Made by a program: the position numbers and the translations under genes | Part shown: piece after piece, positions 1 through 5,433 of the stretch | How the letters are laid out: each line of letters begins with the position of its first letter | Position numbering within the stretch: position 1 is the stretch's first letter | Notes under the pieces: model-generated | Database searches by the model: none | Seen by the model: the letters and a program-made list of their open reading frames with translations, nothing else | What the model was told of the DNA's origin: nothing | Assembly: GCA_031254955.1 (NCBI GenBank) | Contig: JAIRTK010000474.1 | Coordinates: 1-9,410, forward strand | From: Opitutaceae bacterium | Lineage (GTDB): Bacteria; Verrucomicrobiota; Verrucomicrobiia; Opitutales; Opitutaceae | DNA: 9,410 nt | Direction: 5' to 3'

Positions 1-15
1 CCGTTTCCCTTTCTG

Positions 16-30
16 CGGGCGGGACGCCCG
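16..30. terminator. Possible hairpin terminator of an upstream gene
   Basis: A perfect 6-bp stem (CGGGCG / CGCCCG) with a 3-base loop GGA is followed by a T- and G-rich stretch (GCGGTCTGTCTGTTG). It could end a gene lying to the left of the window, but there is no true T-run, so it may be only a GC-rich palindrome. The remaining bases up to 130 show no gene start or recognisable promoter. Confidence 0.25.
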
Positions 31-130
31 GCGGTCTGTCTGTTGTCGCTGATTTGAGCAGTGGCTGGCGGCGCTTTTTTAAATGAGGCTTGCCGCGCGG
101 CGGCGGCGCGGGCAGCTAGACTCTTCGCTC

Positions 131-1657
131 ATGTCCAAAGGCATCGTTTATCTTGTCGGCGCCGGACCCGGAGAGCCGGGGCTGGTCACGTTTCGCGCGC
201 GGGAACTCATCGAGTCCGCCGATGTGCTCGTGTATGATTACCTCGCGCATCCTGAATTGCTGAAATGGCGGCGCGCGGATTGCGAAGTCCATTATGTCGG
301 GAAACAATCCGGCTTTCACGCGATGCCGCAGGACAAGATCGAGGCGTTGCTCATCGAGAAGGCGGACGAGGGCAGGCGCGTCGTGCGGCTCAAGGGCGGC
401 GATCCGTTTGTGTTTGGTCGCGGCGGCGAGGAGGCCCGCGCGCTGGCGGAGCAGGGCGTCCCGTTTGAGGTCGTGCCCGGCGTCACCGCCGCGCTTGCCG
501 CCGGCGCCTACGCGGGCATCCCGCTCACGCATCGCAACACCAACTCGGCGGTCGTTTTTCTCACCGGCCACGAGGACGCCGAAAAAAAGCTTCTCGTGGA
601 CTGGCGCGCCTACGGGAAACTCAGGAATGCCACGCTCGCCATCTACATGGGCATGGGGCGTCTCGCGGAGATTTTGCGCGAGCTTGTCGCGGGCGGGCTT
701 GCGCCCGGCACGCCCGCGGCCGCCGTGCAGTGGGCTTCGCTCGGGCGCCAGCGCAGCGTCACGGGCACGGTCTCCGATCTGGCGGAGCGCGTGGCGCGGG
801 CCGGGCTTTCGTCGCCGGCGATCGTGTTTGTCGGCGAGGGCGTGGCGCGCCGTTCCGCCATCGACTGGTTCGAGCGTCTCCCGCTTTTTGGCCGGCGTGT
901 CGCCATCACTCGCGACCGCGATCGGAACGGTGAGCTGCGCGGCAGGCTTGAGGCGCTCGGCGCCGAGGTCATCGAGCTTCCGCTCATCACCGTGGTGAAG
1001 GAGGTGGACCGGCATGCGCTCGTGGAAATCCTCGCCGAGCTTGGCGGCTACGATTGGATCGTGTTCACCAGCGCGAATGGCGCGCGGTTTTTTTTCGAGG
1101 AGTTTTTTAAGGGGTTCGACGATGTGCGCGCGCTCGGCCTGCTTCGTTTCGCCTGCGTGGGGCGCGCCACCGCGCGCGAAATCGAGCGCCATCATCTCAA
1201 GGTCGATTGCATGCCGGCCTCCGCCACGGGCGAATCGCTGGCCGGCGCGCTGGTCGCGACCGGCAGTCTCGACAGCGCGAAGGTCATTGTGGTGACGGGC
1301 AACCTGAACCGCGCCGCGTTGGTGAAAAGGCTTGAGGACGCGCGCGCGATCGTGGATCGCCTGCCGCTCTACAAAACGGAAAAGACCGAGCTGGCCGGCG
1401 AGCCTGTGGCGGAGGATTTTCGGAGGAAGGGCGCGGATGCGATTTTGTTCGCGAGTTCGTCCGCCGCGCGGTCTTTCGTCGGGCAGGCCGGCGCCTTGAG
1501 GCTCGTCGCCGGGGCCAGGCGTCCGCTTGCGGGGAGCATCGGCGGGCGCACCAGCGCGACGTTGCGCGAGGCCGGCATCCCGGTGGATTTCGAGGCCAAG
1601 GCCGCCAGCCTCGACGCGTTGGTCGAGGCGCTGGTCGAGGCGTTGCGCGGGACGTAG
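131..1657 (+). CDS. cobA-hemD: Fused uroporphyrinogen-III C-methyltransferase / uroporphyrinogen-III synthase (CobA-HemD)
   Basis: This 508-residue protein joins two cytosolic enzymes of tetrapyrrole synthesis. HemD closes hydroxymethylbilane to uroporphyrinogen III, and CobA methylates it twice with S-adenosylmethionine to precorrin-2, the siroheme/cobalamin branch. The N-terminal half (about residues 4-245) shows the SUMT signatures: VGAGPGEPG (9-17), the YDYL segment (35-38), GKQSGFH (57-63), RLKGGDPFVFGRGGEE (86-101), VPGVTA (115-120) and GIPLTHR (129-135). The C-terminal half (about 255-505) looks like HemD: RVAITRDRD (256-264), YDWIVFTSANGARF (307-320), CVGRATA (342-348), ILFASSSAARSF (438-449) and GGRTSATLREAGI (471-483). 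I chose ATG 131 because the SUMT fold begins immediately after it. An in-frame ATG at 83 would add 16 Arg-rich residues unlike the family. No Shine-Dalgarno sequence precedes it. Such fusions are known in several bacterial groups. The HemD half is more divergent than the CobA half, as is usual for this family. Confidence 0.93.
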   Translation: MSKGIVYLVGAGPGEPGLVTFRARELIESADVLVYDYLAHPELLKWRRADCEVHYVGKQSGFHAMPQDKIEALLIEKADEGRRVVRLKGGDPFVFGRGGEEARALAEQGVPFEVVPGVTAALAAGAYAGIPLTHRNTNSAVVFLTGHEDAEKKLLVDWRAYGKLRNATLAIYMGMGRLAEILRELVAGGLAPGTPAAAVQWASLGRQRSVTGTVSDLAERVARAGLSSPAIVFVGEGVARRSAIDWFERLPLFGRRVAITRDRDRNGELRGRLEALGAEVIELPLITVVKEVDRHALVEILAELGGYDWIVFTSANGARFFFEEFFKGFDDVRALGLLRFACVGRATAREIERHHLKVDCMPASATGESLAGALVATGSLDSAKVIVVTGNLNRAALVKRLEDARAIVDRLPLYKTEKTELAGEPVAEDFRRKGADAILFASSSAARSFVGQAGALRLVAGARRPLAGSIGGRTSATLREAGIPVDFEAKAASLDALVEALVEALRGT

Positions 1658-1664
1658 CGCGGGC

Positions 1665-1711
1665 GGGGCGCGAGGTGAGGCGCGAGGCGGGGCGCGGGGT
1701 GAGGCGAGGGC
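1665..1711. repeat. Two-copy G-rich tandem duplication after cobA-hemD
   Basis: Two near-identical units (1665-1688 and 1689-1711) both begin GGGGCGCG and share GGTGAGGCG. They start just downstream of the cobA-hemD stop. The stretch is purine-rich and carries no hairpin with a T-run, so it is not a clear terminator. Two related GCGGGGGTT...CTTTT segments follow at about 1730-1766. Confidence 0.6.
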
Positions 1712-1760
1712 GGTTGGATGGGGAGCCTAGCGGGGGTTGTCTTTTATTTGCGGGGGTTTT

Positions 1761-1835
1761 CCTTTTAACCACGGAGGATACGGGGGACACGGGGGATACT
1801 GAGGATATGGAGGATATGGAGTCGTGAAGGACTCA
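1761..1835 (+). repeat. ACCACGGAG-type repeat, left inverted copy
   Basis: Bases 1761-1789 match the reverse complement of 2922-2950 at 25 of 29 positions, both carrying TTTTAACCACGGAG. After an extra stretch of short GGAGGATAT-like units on this side, homology resumes: 1816-1835 (ATGGAGTCGTGAAGGACTCA) matches the reverse complement of 2904-2922 with few changes and one gap. The pair therefore brackets about 1.1 kb. From general familiarity, ACCACGGAGGACACGG-like repeats are scattered through many environmental bacterial genomes; their role is unknown to me. Confidence 0.7.
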
Positions 1836-1920
1836 GGCGGATGCGCGGATGCGCGAAGGCGGCGGATGCGACGGATGAGGAGGGAGTGTTTTCACGCAGA
1901 GGCGCGGAGGCGCGGAGAGC
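1836..1920. repeat. Degenerate GGATGCG and GGCGCGGAG short repeats
   Basis: The first part is a run of GGATGCG-like units (GCGGATGCGCGGATGCG and following). The second part, CACGCAGAGGCGCGGAGGCG at 1894-1913, resembles the reverse complement of 2582-2600 and of the CTCTGCGTCGCTGCGTGAG stretch near 2889-2907. Both look like degenerate dispersed repeats. No gene is seen. Confidence 0.5.
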
Positions 1921-2017
1921 AATTCGCTCCGCATTACTCATGCCGTTTTTCACTCAAAAATAGAACTGATGTTACGCGGGCGGAGGTATTTTGCCCCCCT
2001 AACGCAATCCATCCCTG

Positions 2018-2187
2018 GTAGGGAGGCCTCTCCGAGGCCTCCGTCACCACGCCTCGACTTTACCATAAAAGTTTAAGCACCTATTCATGAATACAAATGT
2101 CGTCGATTCCGTCACCACGCCTCGACTTGCCAAGGAAATACCAATCGTGCACTCCGCCCGGCGGAGGCCTCGGAGAGGCTTCCCTGC
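2018..2187. mobile_element. Hairpin element with GGAGGCCTC-type arms (170 bp)
   Basis: The left arm 2018-2042 begins GTAGGGAGGCC. The right arm 2163-2187 is its reverse complement at 23 of 25 positions. Similarity extends a little outward: ATCCCTGG precedes the left arm, and its complement CCAGGGAT follows the right arm. Each arm is itself a palindrome, GGAGGCCTC / 3-base spacer / GAGGCCTCC (one change in the right arm). The 120-bp interior has no gene. Arm length (25 bp) and the GTAGGG/GCAGGG start match the other hairpin elements in the window. Lacking a transposase, it looks non-autonomous; mobility is inferred, not shown. Confidence 0.55.
2041..2128 (+). repeat. Exact 20-bp direct repeat
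   Basis: The sequence CCGTCACCACGCCTCGACTT occurs exactly at 2041-2060 and again at 2109-2128, both inside the 2018-2187 element. The 48 bp between the copies are A+T-richer than the surroundings. This could reflect a duplication or a partial second element inserted in the first. Confidence 0.8.
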
Positions 2188-2212
2188 CAGGGATCCGCGT
2201 AACTTCATAATA

Positions 2213-2375
2213 ATACCCATTCCCAATGAAAATCACTCTTTTGTAGGGGCGTCGCTTGCGATGCCCGGCTTGATAACCGTGCACCAGCAAAGGCCGTGCT
2301 CCAGCAACGGGCTTCGCAAGCGAAGCCCCTACATGGCTCTGCTTCTAAAGTGTCCTGTTCACTGGGAGAGGGTAT
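2213..2375. mobile_element. Hairpin element with ATACC ends and GTAGGGGC arms (163 bp)
   Basis: The outer inverted ends, 2213-2242 (starting ATACCCATTCCCAATG) and 2346-2375, match as reverse complements at 22 of 30 positions. Immediately inside are 25-bp arms, 2243-2267 (GTAGGGGCGTCGCTTGCG...) and 2308-2332, complementary at 23 of 25 positions, around a 40-base centre. The right arm is itself a palindrome (GGGCTTCGC / AA / GCGAAGCCC). No reading frame in it resembles a transposase, so it would be a non-autonomous MITE-like unit. I could not define a target-site duplication with confidence. Confidence 0.6.
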
Positions 2376-2562
2376 AAAACAACGAGGTGCAGTCTGGTCG
2401 TGCGACGCCGCTTTTCGCCGGCGGTGGCGGGGTTGGTAAGTCGAAGCGTTTTCCGGCAGTCGAAGGCGGTGTCGCCGGGCGCTTCGCGCCCTCTGCCGCC
2501 GCACTCCAAAAGGGCACGCAAAAAGGGTGCCAATTATTATGGGTTTGAGTGTGAAAGGGTAT
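2376..2562. other. Spacer with further degenerate repeats and an extra ATACC-type end
   Basis: No gene is seen. A 6-bp hairpin with a 3-base loop (GGGCGC / TTC / GCGCCC) lies at 2477-2491 inside GC-rich sequence containing GACGCCGCTTTT and GCCGCCGCACTCC. Bases 2553-2562 (GAAAGGGTAT) match the first ten bases of the outer ends of the hairpin elements in inverted orientation, and then similarity fades. This may be a remnant of another element of the same family. Confidence 0.4.
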
Positions 2563-2607
2563 CACTCCCTCCCCCTCGTCCTCTCCGCGTCTCCGCGCCT
2601 TTGTGTT

Positions 2608-2746
2608 ATACCCTTTCCTAATGGAAATCACACTAAGGAAGCCGTTAAGGGTAGGGCGAGGCATCCCGCCGAGCCGTGTGAGCCGCTCGCGGCTCGGCGG
2701 GACGCCTCGCCCTACCTGAAGGGGGATTTTCATTCGCAAAGGGTAT
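2608..2746. mobile_element. Hairpin element with ATACC ends and GTAGGGCGAGGC arms (139 bp)
   Basis: The outer 22-bp ends, 2608-2629 (ATACCCTTTCCTAATGG...) and 2725-2746, match as reverse complements at 19 of 22 positions. The 25-bp inner arms, 2651-2675 (GTAGGGCGAGGCATCCCGCC...) and 2691-2715, pair with only one mismatch around a 15-base loop. The single strand would form a very stable hairpin. It is closely related in arm sequence to the element at 9030-9201. The gap between the right arm and the right end is 9 bases in both. No gene lies inside. Confidence 0.7.
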
Positions 2747-2758
2747 GAGAACAAATCC

Positions 2759-2868
2759 ATTCGCTGTCCTCCGTATCACCGTCCTCCGCATCACTGTCCT
2801 TCGCATCCGCTGTCCTCCGAATCCGCCGTCCTTCGCATTCGCTGTCCTCCACATTCGCTGTCCTTCGC
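2759..2868. repeat. Tandem array, seven units of 15-16 bp
   Basis: Seven consecutive units share the pattern ATYCGCTGTCCTYCGC, with unit lengths 16, 15, 15, 16, 16, 16 and 16. The unit core GTCCTYCG is constant except for one unit (CCTCCAC). On the opposite strand it reads as GCGAAGGACAGCGAAT-like units, related in texture to the GGATGCG patch near 1836-1882. Because unit length is not a multiple of three throughout and no start context is seen, I do not call it coding. Confidence 0.85.
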
Positions 2869-2903
2869 ATCTTCCCGCCGTTTCCCGCCTCTGCGTCGCT
2901 GCG

Positions 2904-2950
2904 TGAGTTTTCATGGCTCCATGTCCTCCGTGTTCTCCGTGGTTAAAAAG
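2904..2950 (-). repeat. ACCACGGAG-type repeat, right inverted copy
   Basis: Read on the minus strand this segment begins CTTTTTAACCACGGAG and continues into ATGGAGCCATGAAAACTCA, matching 1761-1789 (25 of 29) and 1816-1835. It lacks the extra GGAGGATAT-like units of the left copy. The minus-strand continuation (CACGCAGCGACGCAGAGGCG) also resembles the CACGCAGAGGCGCGGAGG stretch downstream of the left copy. Confidence 0.7.
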
Positions 2951-2975
2951 TGAAAGTCTTTAAATCAGGGATAGG

Positions 2976-3074
2976 CGCTTGGCACTTGGAGTAGGCACTT
3001 GGAGTTGGCTCTTGGGGTTGACTATTGGGGTTGGCGCTTGGGGTTGTTGCTTGAGGTTGTTGCTTGAGGTTGTT
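2976..3074. repeat. Tandem array of 13-bp units upstream of cutA
   Basis: About eight units of 13-15 bp follow the pattern CRCTTGGGGTTGG, drifting to GCTTGAGGTTGTT at the right end. The array ends about 60 bases before the cutA start, within the space where a cutA promoter would be expected. It could be an inert degenerate repeat or could influence cutA expression; the sequence alone does not decide. Confidence 0.8.
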
Positions 3075-3136
3075 GGCGCGGCGACGGAGGCGAATCCGCT
3101 TGCCGCGGGCGTCCGCCTTTCCGATTTTTCGGTCTC

Positions 3137-3463
3137 ATGAGCTTGTTTGTCGGCTGGACCACGCTTTCCACCCGCCCCGAGGCGGAGGCGCTGGCGCGCG
3201 GGCTGGTCGAGGCAAGGCTGGCCGCGTGCGTGCAGATCGACGGCCCGGTGGTCTCGGTTTACGAGTGGCGGGGGCGGGTCGAGCAGGCGGAGGAGTTTCG
3301 CCTTTGCGTGAAGTTTGTCCCCGCCCGCGCGGTCGAAATCGAGGCGTGGTTGCGCGGGCATCATCCCTATGACACGCCCGAGTGGGTCGTCGTGCGCGCC
3401 GCGCATGTCGCGGAAAAATACTTGTCATGGGCGGAGGCGAACTCTACTTCTGCGCCCCTTTAA
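3137..3463 (+). CDS. cutA: CutA family divalent-cation tolerance protein
   Basis: The 108-residue product matches CutA1, a small trimeric cytosolic protein. It is historically linked to copper and other divalent metal tolerance, but its exact biochemical role is unsettled. The family landmarks are present in order: RLAACVQI (27-34), VYEWRG (41-46), a basic/aromatic strand ending LCVKF (56-60), HPYDTPEW (76-83) and the C-terminal YLSW (95-98). The length is the usual one. ATG 3137 places the first beta strand (FVGWTTLST) directly at the N-terminus, as expected. No Shine-Dalgarno sequence is visible upstream, where the bases are pyrimidine-rich. The next gene starts 38 bases after the stop, with no terminator between, so the two are probably co-transcribed. 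A tandem repeat lies just upstream. Confidence 0.95.
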   Translation: MSLFVGWTTLSTRPEAEALARGLVEARLAACVQIDGPVVSVYEWRGRVEQAEEFRLCVKFVPARAVEIEAWLRGHHPYDTPEWVVVRAAHVAEKYLSWAEANSTSAPL

Positions 3464-3501
3464 CGTCTTTCCATCGCGTCCAAACCCTTTTTTTAAACAT
3501 C

Positions 3502-3657
3502 ATGTCCCAGCACAAAAGCCTCCAAGGCCCCCGCGGCCTCGTCGTAAAGCGCAATGTCCTGAAACGTTTCGAGCGCATCGAAACACTCAGGAAACGCGGC
3601 CAGTGGAAAGAGGGCGACCGCGTGACCGGTCTCCGCAAGACCAAGCCCGACGTTTGA
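3502..3657 (+). CDS. Small basic protein of the Chlamydiae/Verrucomicrobia type
   Basis: The gene encodes 51 residues beginning MSQHKSLQGPRG, followed by VKRNVLKRFERIETLRKRGQW and ending GLRKTKPDV. I recognise the pattern (KRNVLKRFER, then KRGQWKEGDRV, then KTKPD) as the short basic protein family conserved in Chlamydiae and Verrucomicrobia. Its role is, as far as I know, not established; the high Lys/Arg content suggests RNA or ribosome association, which is inference. Longer in-frame upstream starts exist (3382), but they would overlap cutA and add residues unlike the family, so ATG 3502 is chosen. No Shine-Dalgarno sequence is seen; a TTTTTTT run precedes the start. It lies 38 bases after cutA and is followed at once by a strong terminator. 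Confidence 0.87.
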   Translation: MSQHKSLQGPRGLVVKRNVLKRFERIETLRKRGQWKEGDRVTGLRKTKPDV

Positions 3658-3680
3658 ACGCCGTCCCTGTCGCCCGTTTC

Positions 3681-3711
3681 AGAGGCAGGCGTCCGGGCGT
3701 CTGCCTTTTTT
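3681..3711 (+). terminator. Intrinsic terminator after the small basic protein
   Basis: A 9-bp stem (AGGCAGGCG at 3683-3691 with CGTCTGCCT at 3698-3706, including one G-T wobble) closes a 6-base loop. It runs directly into six T residues (3706-3711). It lies 23 bases after the stop codon and should end the cutA-small protein transcript. It also argues against the upstream in-frame starts at 3710 and 3719 for the next gene. Confidence 0.85.
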
Positions 3712-3772
3712 GCGGGGCATGGCCGGCGCGCCCGTGAGCGGGCCGTGGTCGCAGGGAATAAGTATTCCGAGC

Positions 3773-4426
3773 ATGGACACGCCAGACACCAGCGGAGGAG
3801 CGGAGGGCGACGCGAAGCCTGCGAGGCCGAATGTCGTCAAGCGGCTGTATCAATGGGTGCTGCATTGGGCCGACACGCGTTATGGCGTGCCGGCGTTGTG
3901 CCTGATCGCGTTTGCCGAGTCGTCATTTTTTCCGATTCCCCCGGATGTGCTGCTGATTGCGTTGTGCATGGGCGCGCCGCGCCGCGCGTTCAAATTTGTC
4001 GTGCACTGCTCGGTGTTCTCGGTGCTGGGCGGGGTGCTGGGTTATTACATCGGTTTTGCCCTGTATGAGGAGGTGGGGCGGCGGATCATTGAGCTGTTTC
4101 ATTATCAGGAGGCCTACGCTTACGTCGGCGGCCTGTATGGGCAAAACGCGTTTTGGGCGATACTTACGGCGGGCTTTACGCCGCTTCCCTACAAGGTGTT
4201 CACCATCGCGGCGGGGGTGTTTCACGAACAAGTGGGCCTGGGCACCTTGATCGGCGCGTCGGCCCTCGGGCGCACGGGGCGTTTTCTGCTCGTGGGGGCG
4301 GCGATCTATTTTTTCGGCCCCCCGGTGAAACGCCTTCTGGACAGGTATCTGGAGCTGTTTTGCGTGGTTTTCATGGTGTTGTTGATCGGGAGCTTTTTCT
4401 TGGTAAAGTGGTTGGCCGCGAAATAA
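3773..4426 (+). CDS. DedA/YqaA-type integral membrane protein (SNARE-associated/VTT domain)
   Basis: The 217-residue protein is hydrophobic with several membrane segments and belongs to the DedA superfamily, nearest the YqaA branch. Landmarks are FAESSFFPIPPDVLL (47-61), carrying the acidic residue and proline pair typical of the first re-entrant region; GGVLGYYIGF (86-95); and TAGFTPLPYKVFTIAAGVF (132-150), the most diagnostic YqaA-like stretch. LGRTGRF (165-171) follows. DedA proteins are inner-membrane proteins linked to envelope integrity, and some members translocate undecaprenyl phosphate; whether this branch does so is unknown. I chose ATG 3773 because ATGs at 3710 and 3719 fall at the end of or just past the preceding terminator. 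The first 20 residues are polar and would be cytosolic. No Shine-Dalgarno sequence is correctly spaced. A PAP2 gene follows after 76 bases. Confidence 0.87.
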   Translation: MDTPDTSGGAEGDAKPARPNVVKRLYQWVLHWADTRYGVPALCLIAFAESSFFPIPPDVLLIALCMGAPRRAFKFVVHCSVFSVLGGVLGYYIGFALYEEVGRRIIELFHYQEAYAYVGGLYGQNAFWAILTAGFTPLPYKVFTIAAGVFHEQVGLGTLIGASALGRTGRFLLVGAAIYFFGPPVKRLLDRYLELFCVVFMVLLIGSFFLVKWLAAK

Positions 4427-4502
4427 GGGCCGAAGGCGTCCGCACCGGATTTCCTCCGTGGAACCTCCGCGCCGTTTGTAAAATCAAAATCTCCCGAACC
4501 TT

Positions 4503-5150
4503 ATGCCCCATTACCGGGACGCCATCATCGAAATCCTTCGCAACCATTGGCGCGACAAGCTTGTCGCGGCCCTCGGCACGGGGGCGGTCCTGGGCATCGT
4601 GTTCCGCACGCTCCAGCGGCTGCCCTACGACGAGGTGACGATACGCGACGATTGCGCGTCGTGGGACTGGCTGCCGTTCTCGCACCTGTGGCTCTGGCCC
4701 TACGTGTCGATGTTCGCGCTGGTCGGGCTTGCGTGGATGTCGTTGCGCGGGCAGGCGGAAATCAAGCGCTTTTCCCTGGCCATGCTCGGCTCGGCGGCGG
4801 TGGCGTGGGTGTGTTTTATCGGCTGGCCCACGCAATGCGCGCGGCCCTATTTCGCCTCGCCGCACTGGCTTTACCGCCTGGTCACTACGGTGGATGCGCC
4901 GCTCAACTGTTTCCCCAGCCTGCACGCCTCGATGAGCCTGCTCGCGGCCATCGTGCTCACGCGCCCCGGCGCGATTTTTGCATCGGTCGCCGGGCGCGCC
5001 GCCGTCTGGACATGGACCGCGCTCATCACGCTGTCCATCGTCGCGACCCGCCAGCACACGGGCGTGGATGTCGTGGCGGGCTGGATACTCGGCGGCACCG
5101 CCGCCGCATGGTTCGCCCGGCGCCGGGCAAACCATGCCGTGGCGACCTGA
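4503..5150 (+). CDS. PAP2-superfamily membrane phosphatase
   Basis: The 215-residue protein has several hydrophobic segments and PAP2 catalytic motifs. FPSLHAS (137-143) corresponds to the PSGH-type motif with His141. ATRQHTGVDVVAG (181-193) is the last motif, with His185 and Asp189 spaced H-x3-D. QCARP (111-115) marks the first, substrate-side region, though the usual lysine is not evident. The compact RQH arrangement fits the PAP2_3-like branch (related to inositol-phosphoceramide synthase) better than canonical PgpB. Members remove phosphate from lipid phosphates such as phosphatidic acid, phosphatidylglycerol phosphate or undecaprenyl diphosphate, or transfer lipid head groups; the substrate here is unknown. 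It lies 76 bases after the DedA-type gene on the same strand, with no terminator seen between, so co-transcription is plausible. No Shine-Dalgarno sequence precedes ATG 4503. Confidence 0.85.
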   Translation: MPHYRDAIIEILRNHWRDKLVAALGTGAVLGIVFRTLQRLPYDEVTIRDDCASWDWLPFSHLWLWPYVSMFALVGLAWMSLRGQAEIKRFSLAMLGSAAVAWVCFIGWPTQCARPYFASPHWLYRLVTTVDAPLNCFPSLHASMSLLAAIVLTRPGAIFASVAGRAAVWTWTALITLSIVATRQHTGVDVVAGWILGGTAAAWFARRRANHAVAT

Positions 5151-5433
5151 ACGCCCGTGCGTGCCCGCCCGCGCCCGCGCATCCGCCCGCCCGCGCCCGC
5201 GTCCTCCCTCCCGCCCGCCCATGCCCGCACCCGCGGACGGACGGGAGGGCGGGAGGACGCGCACGACCAAGGACGCGGAAAACGGACATCATTTGCATCA
5301 AGGAAACACCTGTCCTTTTTTCACAAAAACCGCGTATGACTTGACAATAAATACGCAGCAGTGCTCGGCGTTTTTTGCCACCGTGTGCGATACTGGGCAC
5401 AAGTTTTTCCCAAACACACCGCACTCCCTCATC
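5151..5433. other. Intergenic spacer with GC-rich imperfect hairpin
   Basis: The first 110 bases are built of CCCGCCCGCG-like runs. An inverted pair, CGCGTCCTCC (5198-5207) and GGAGGACGCG (5252-5261), is perfect over 10 bp, with further imperfect pairing inside (CCCTCCCG with CGGGAGGG). It could end the DedA-PAP2 transcript but has no T-run. The second half is less GC-rich. It contains TTGACA at 5341-5346, but no -10 box at a suitable distance. No gene is seen. Confidence 0.5.

Larger units (their letters stand above)
1658..3136. other. Repeat-rich intergenic region without a credible gene
   Basis: This 1.48-kb stretch separates cobA-hemD from cutA. Every open frame in it is short and made of translated repeats, with no family motif, so I call no gene. 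It holds, in order, a G-rich duplication, an ACCACGGAG-type repeat, a GGATGCG-rich patch, three hairpin elements with GTAGGG arms, a 15-16-bp tandem array, an inverted ACCACGGAG-type copy and a 13-bp tandem array. These are listed separately. An A+T-richer patch at about 2060-2100 stands out against the GC-rich surroundings. Confidence 0.8.

Noticed and set aside
83..130. Upstream in-frame start for cobA-hemD at 83
   Set aside because: It would add an Arg-rich 16-residue tail before the conserved SUMT start, and the next ATG fits the family exactly.
2205..2914. Several 90-130-codon minus-strand open frames in the repeat region
   Set aside because: They translate the hairpin arms and tandem units themselves, cross element boundaries and show no protein-family signature.
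2759..3074. Tandem arrays as a CRISPR array
   Set aside because: Units are only 13-16 bp, directly adjacent with no unique spacers, and no cas gene is nearby.
4371..5270. 299-codon open frame on the minus strand over the PAP2 gene
   Set aside because: It is Gly/Arg-rich with no recognisable domain, and the PAP2 motifs on the + strand explain the open frame.
5341..5369. TTGACA box as a -35 promoter element for the 5434 gene
   Set aside because: No TATAAT-like sequence lies about 17 bases downstream (the bases there are GC-rich), so a promoter cannot be supported.
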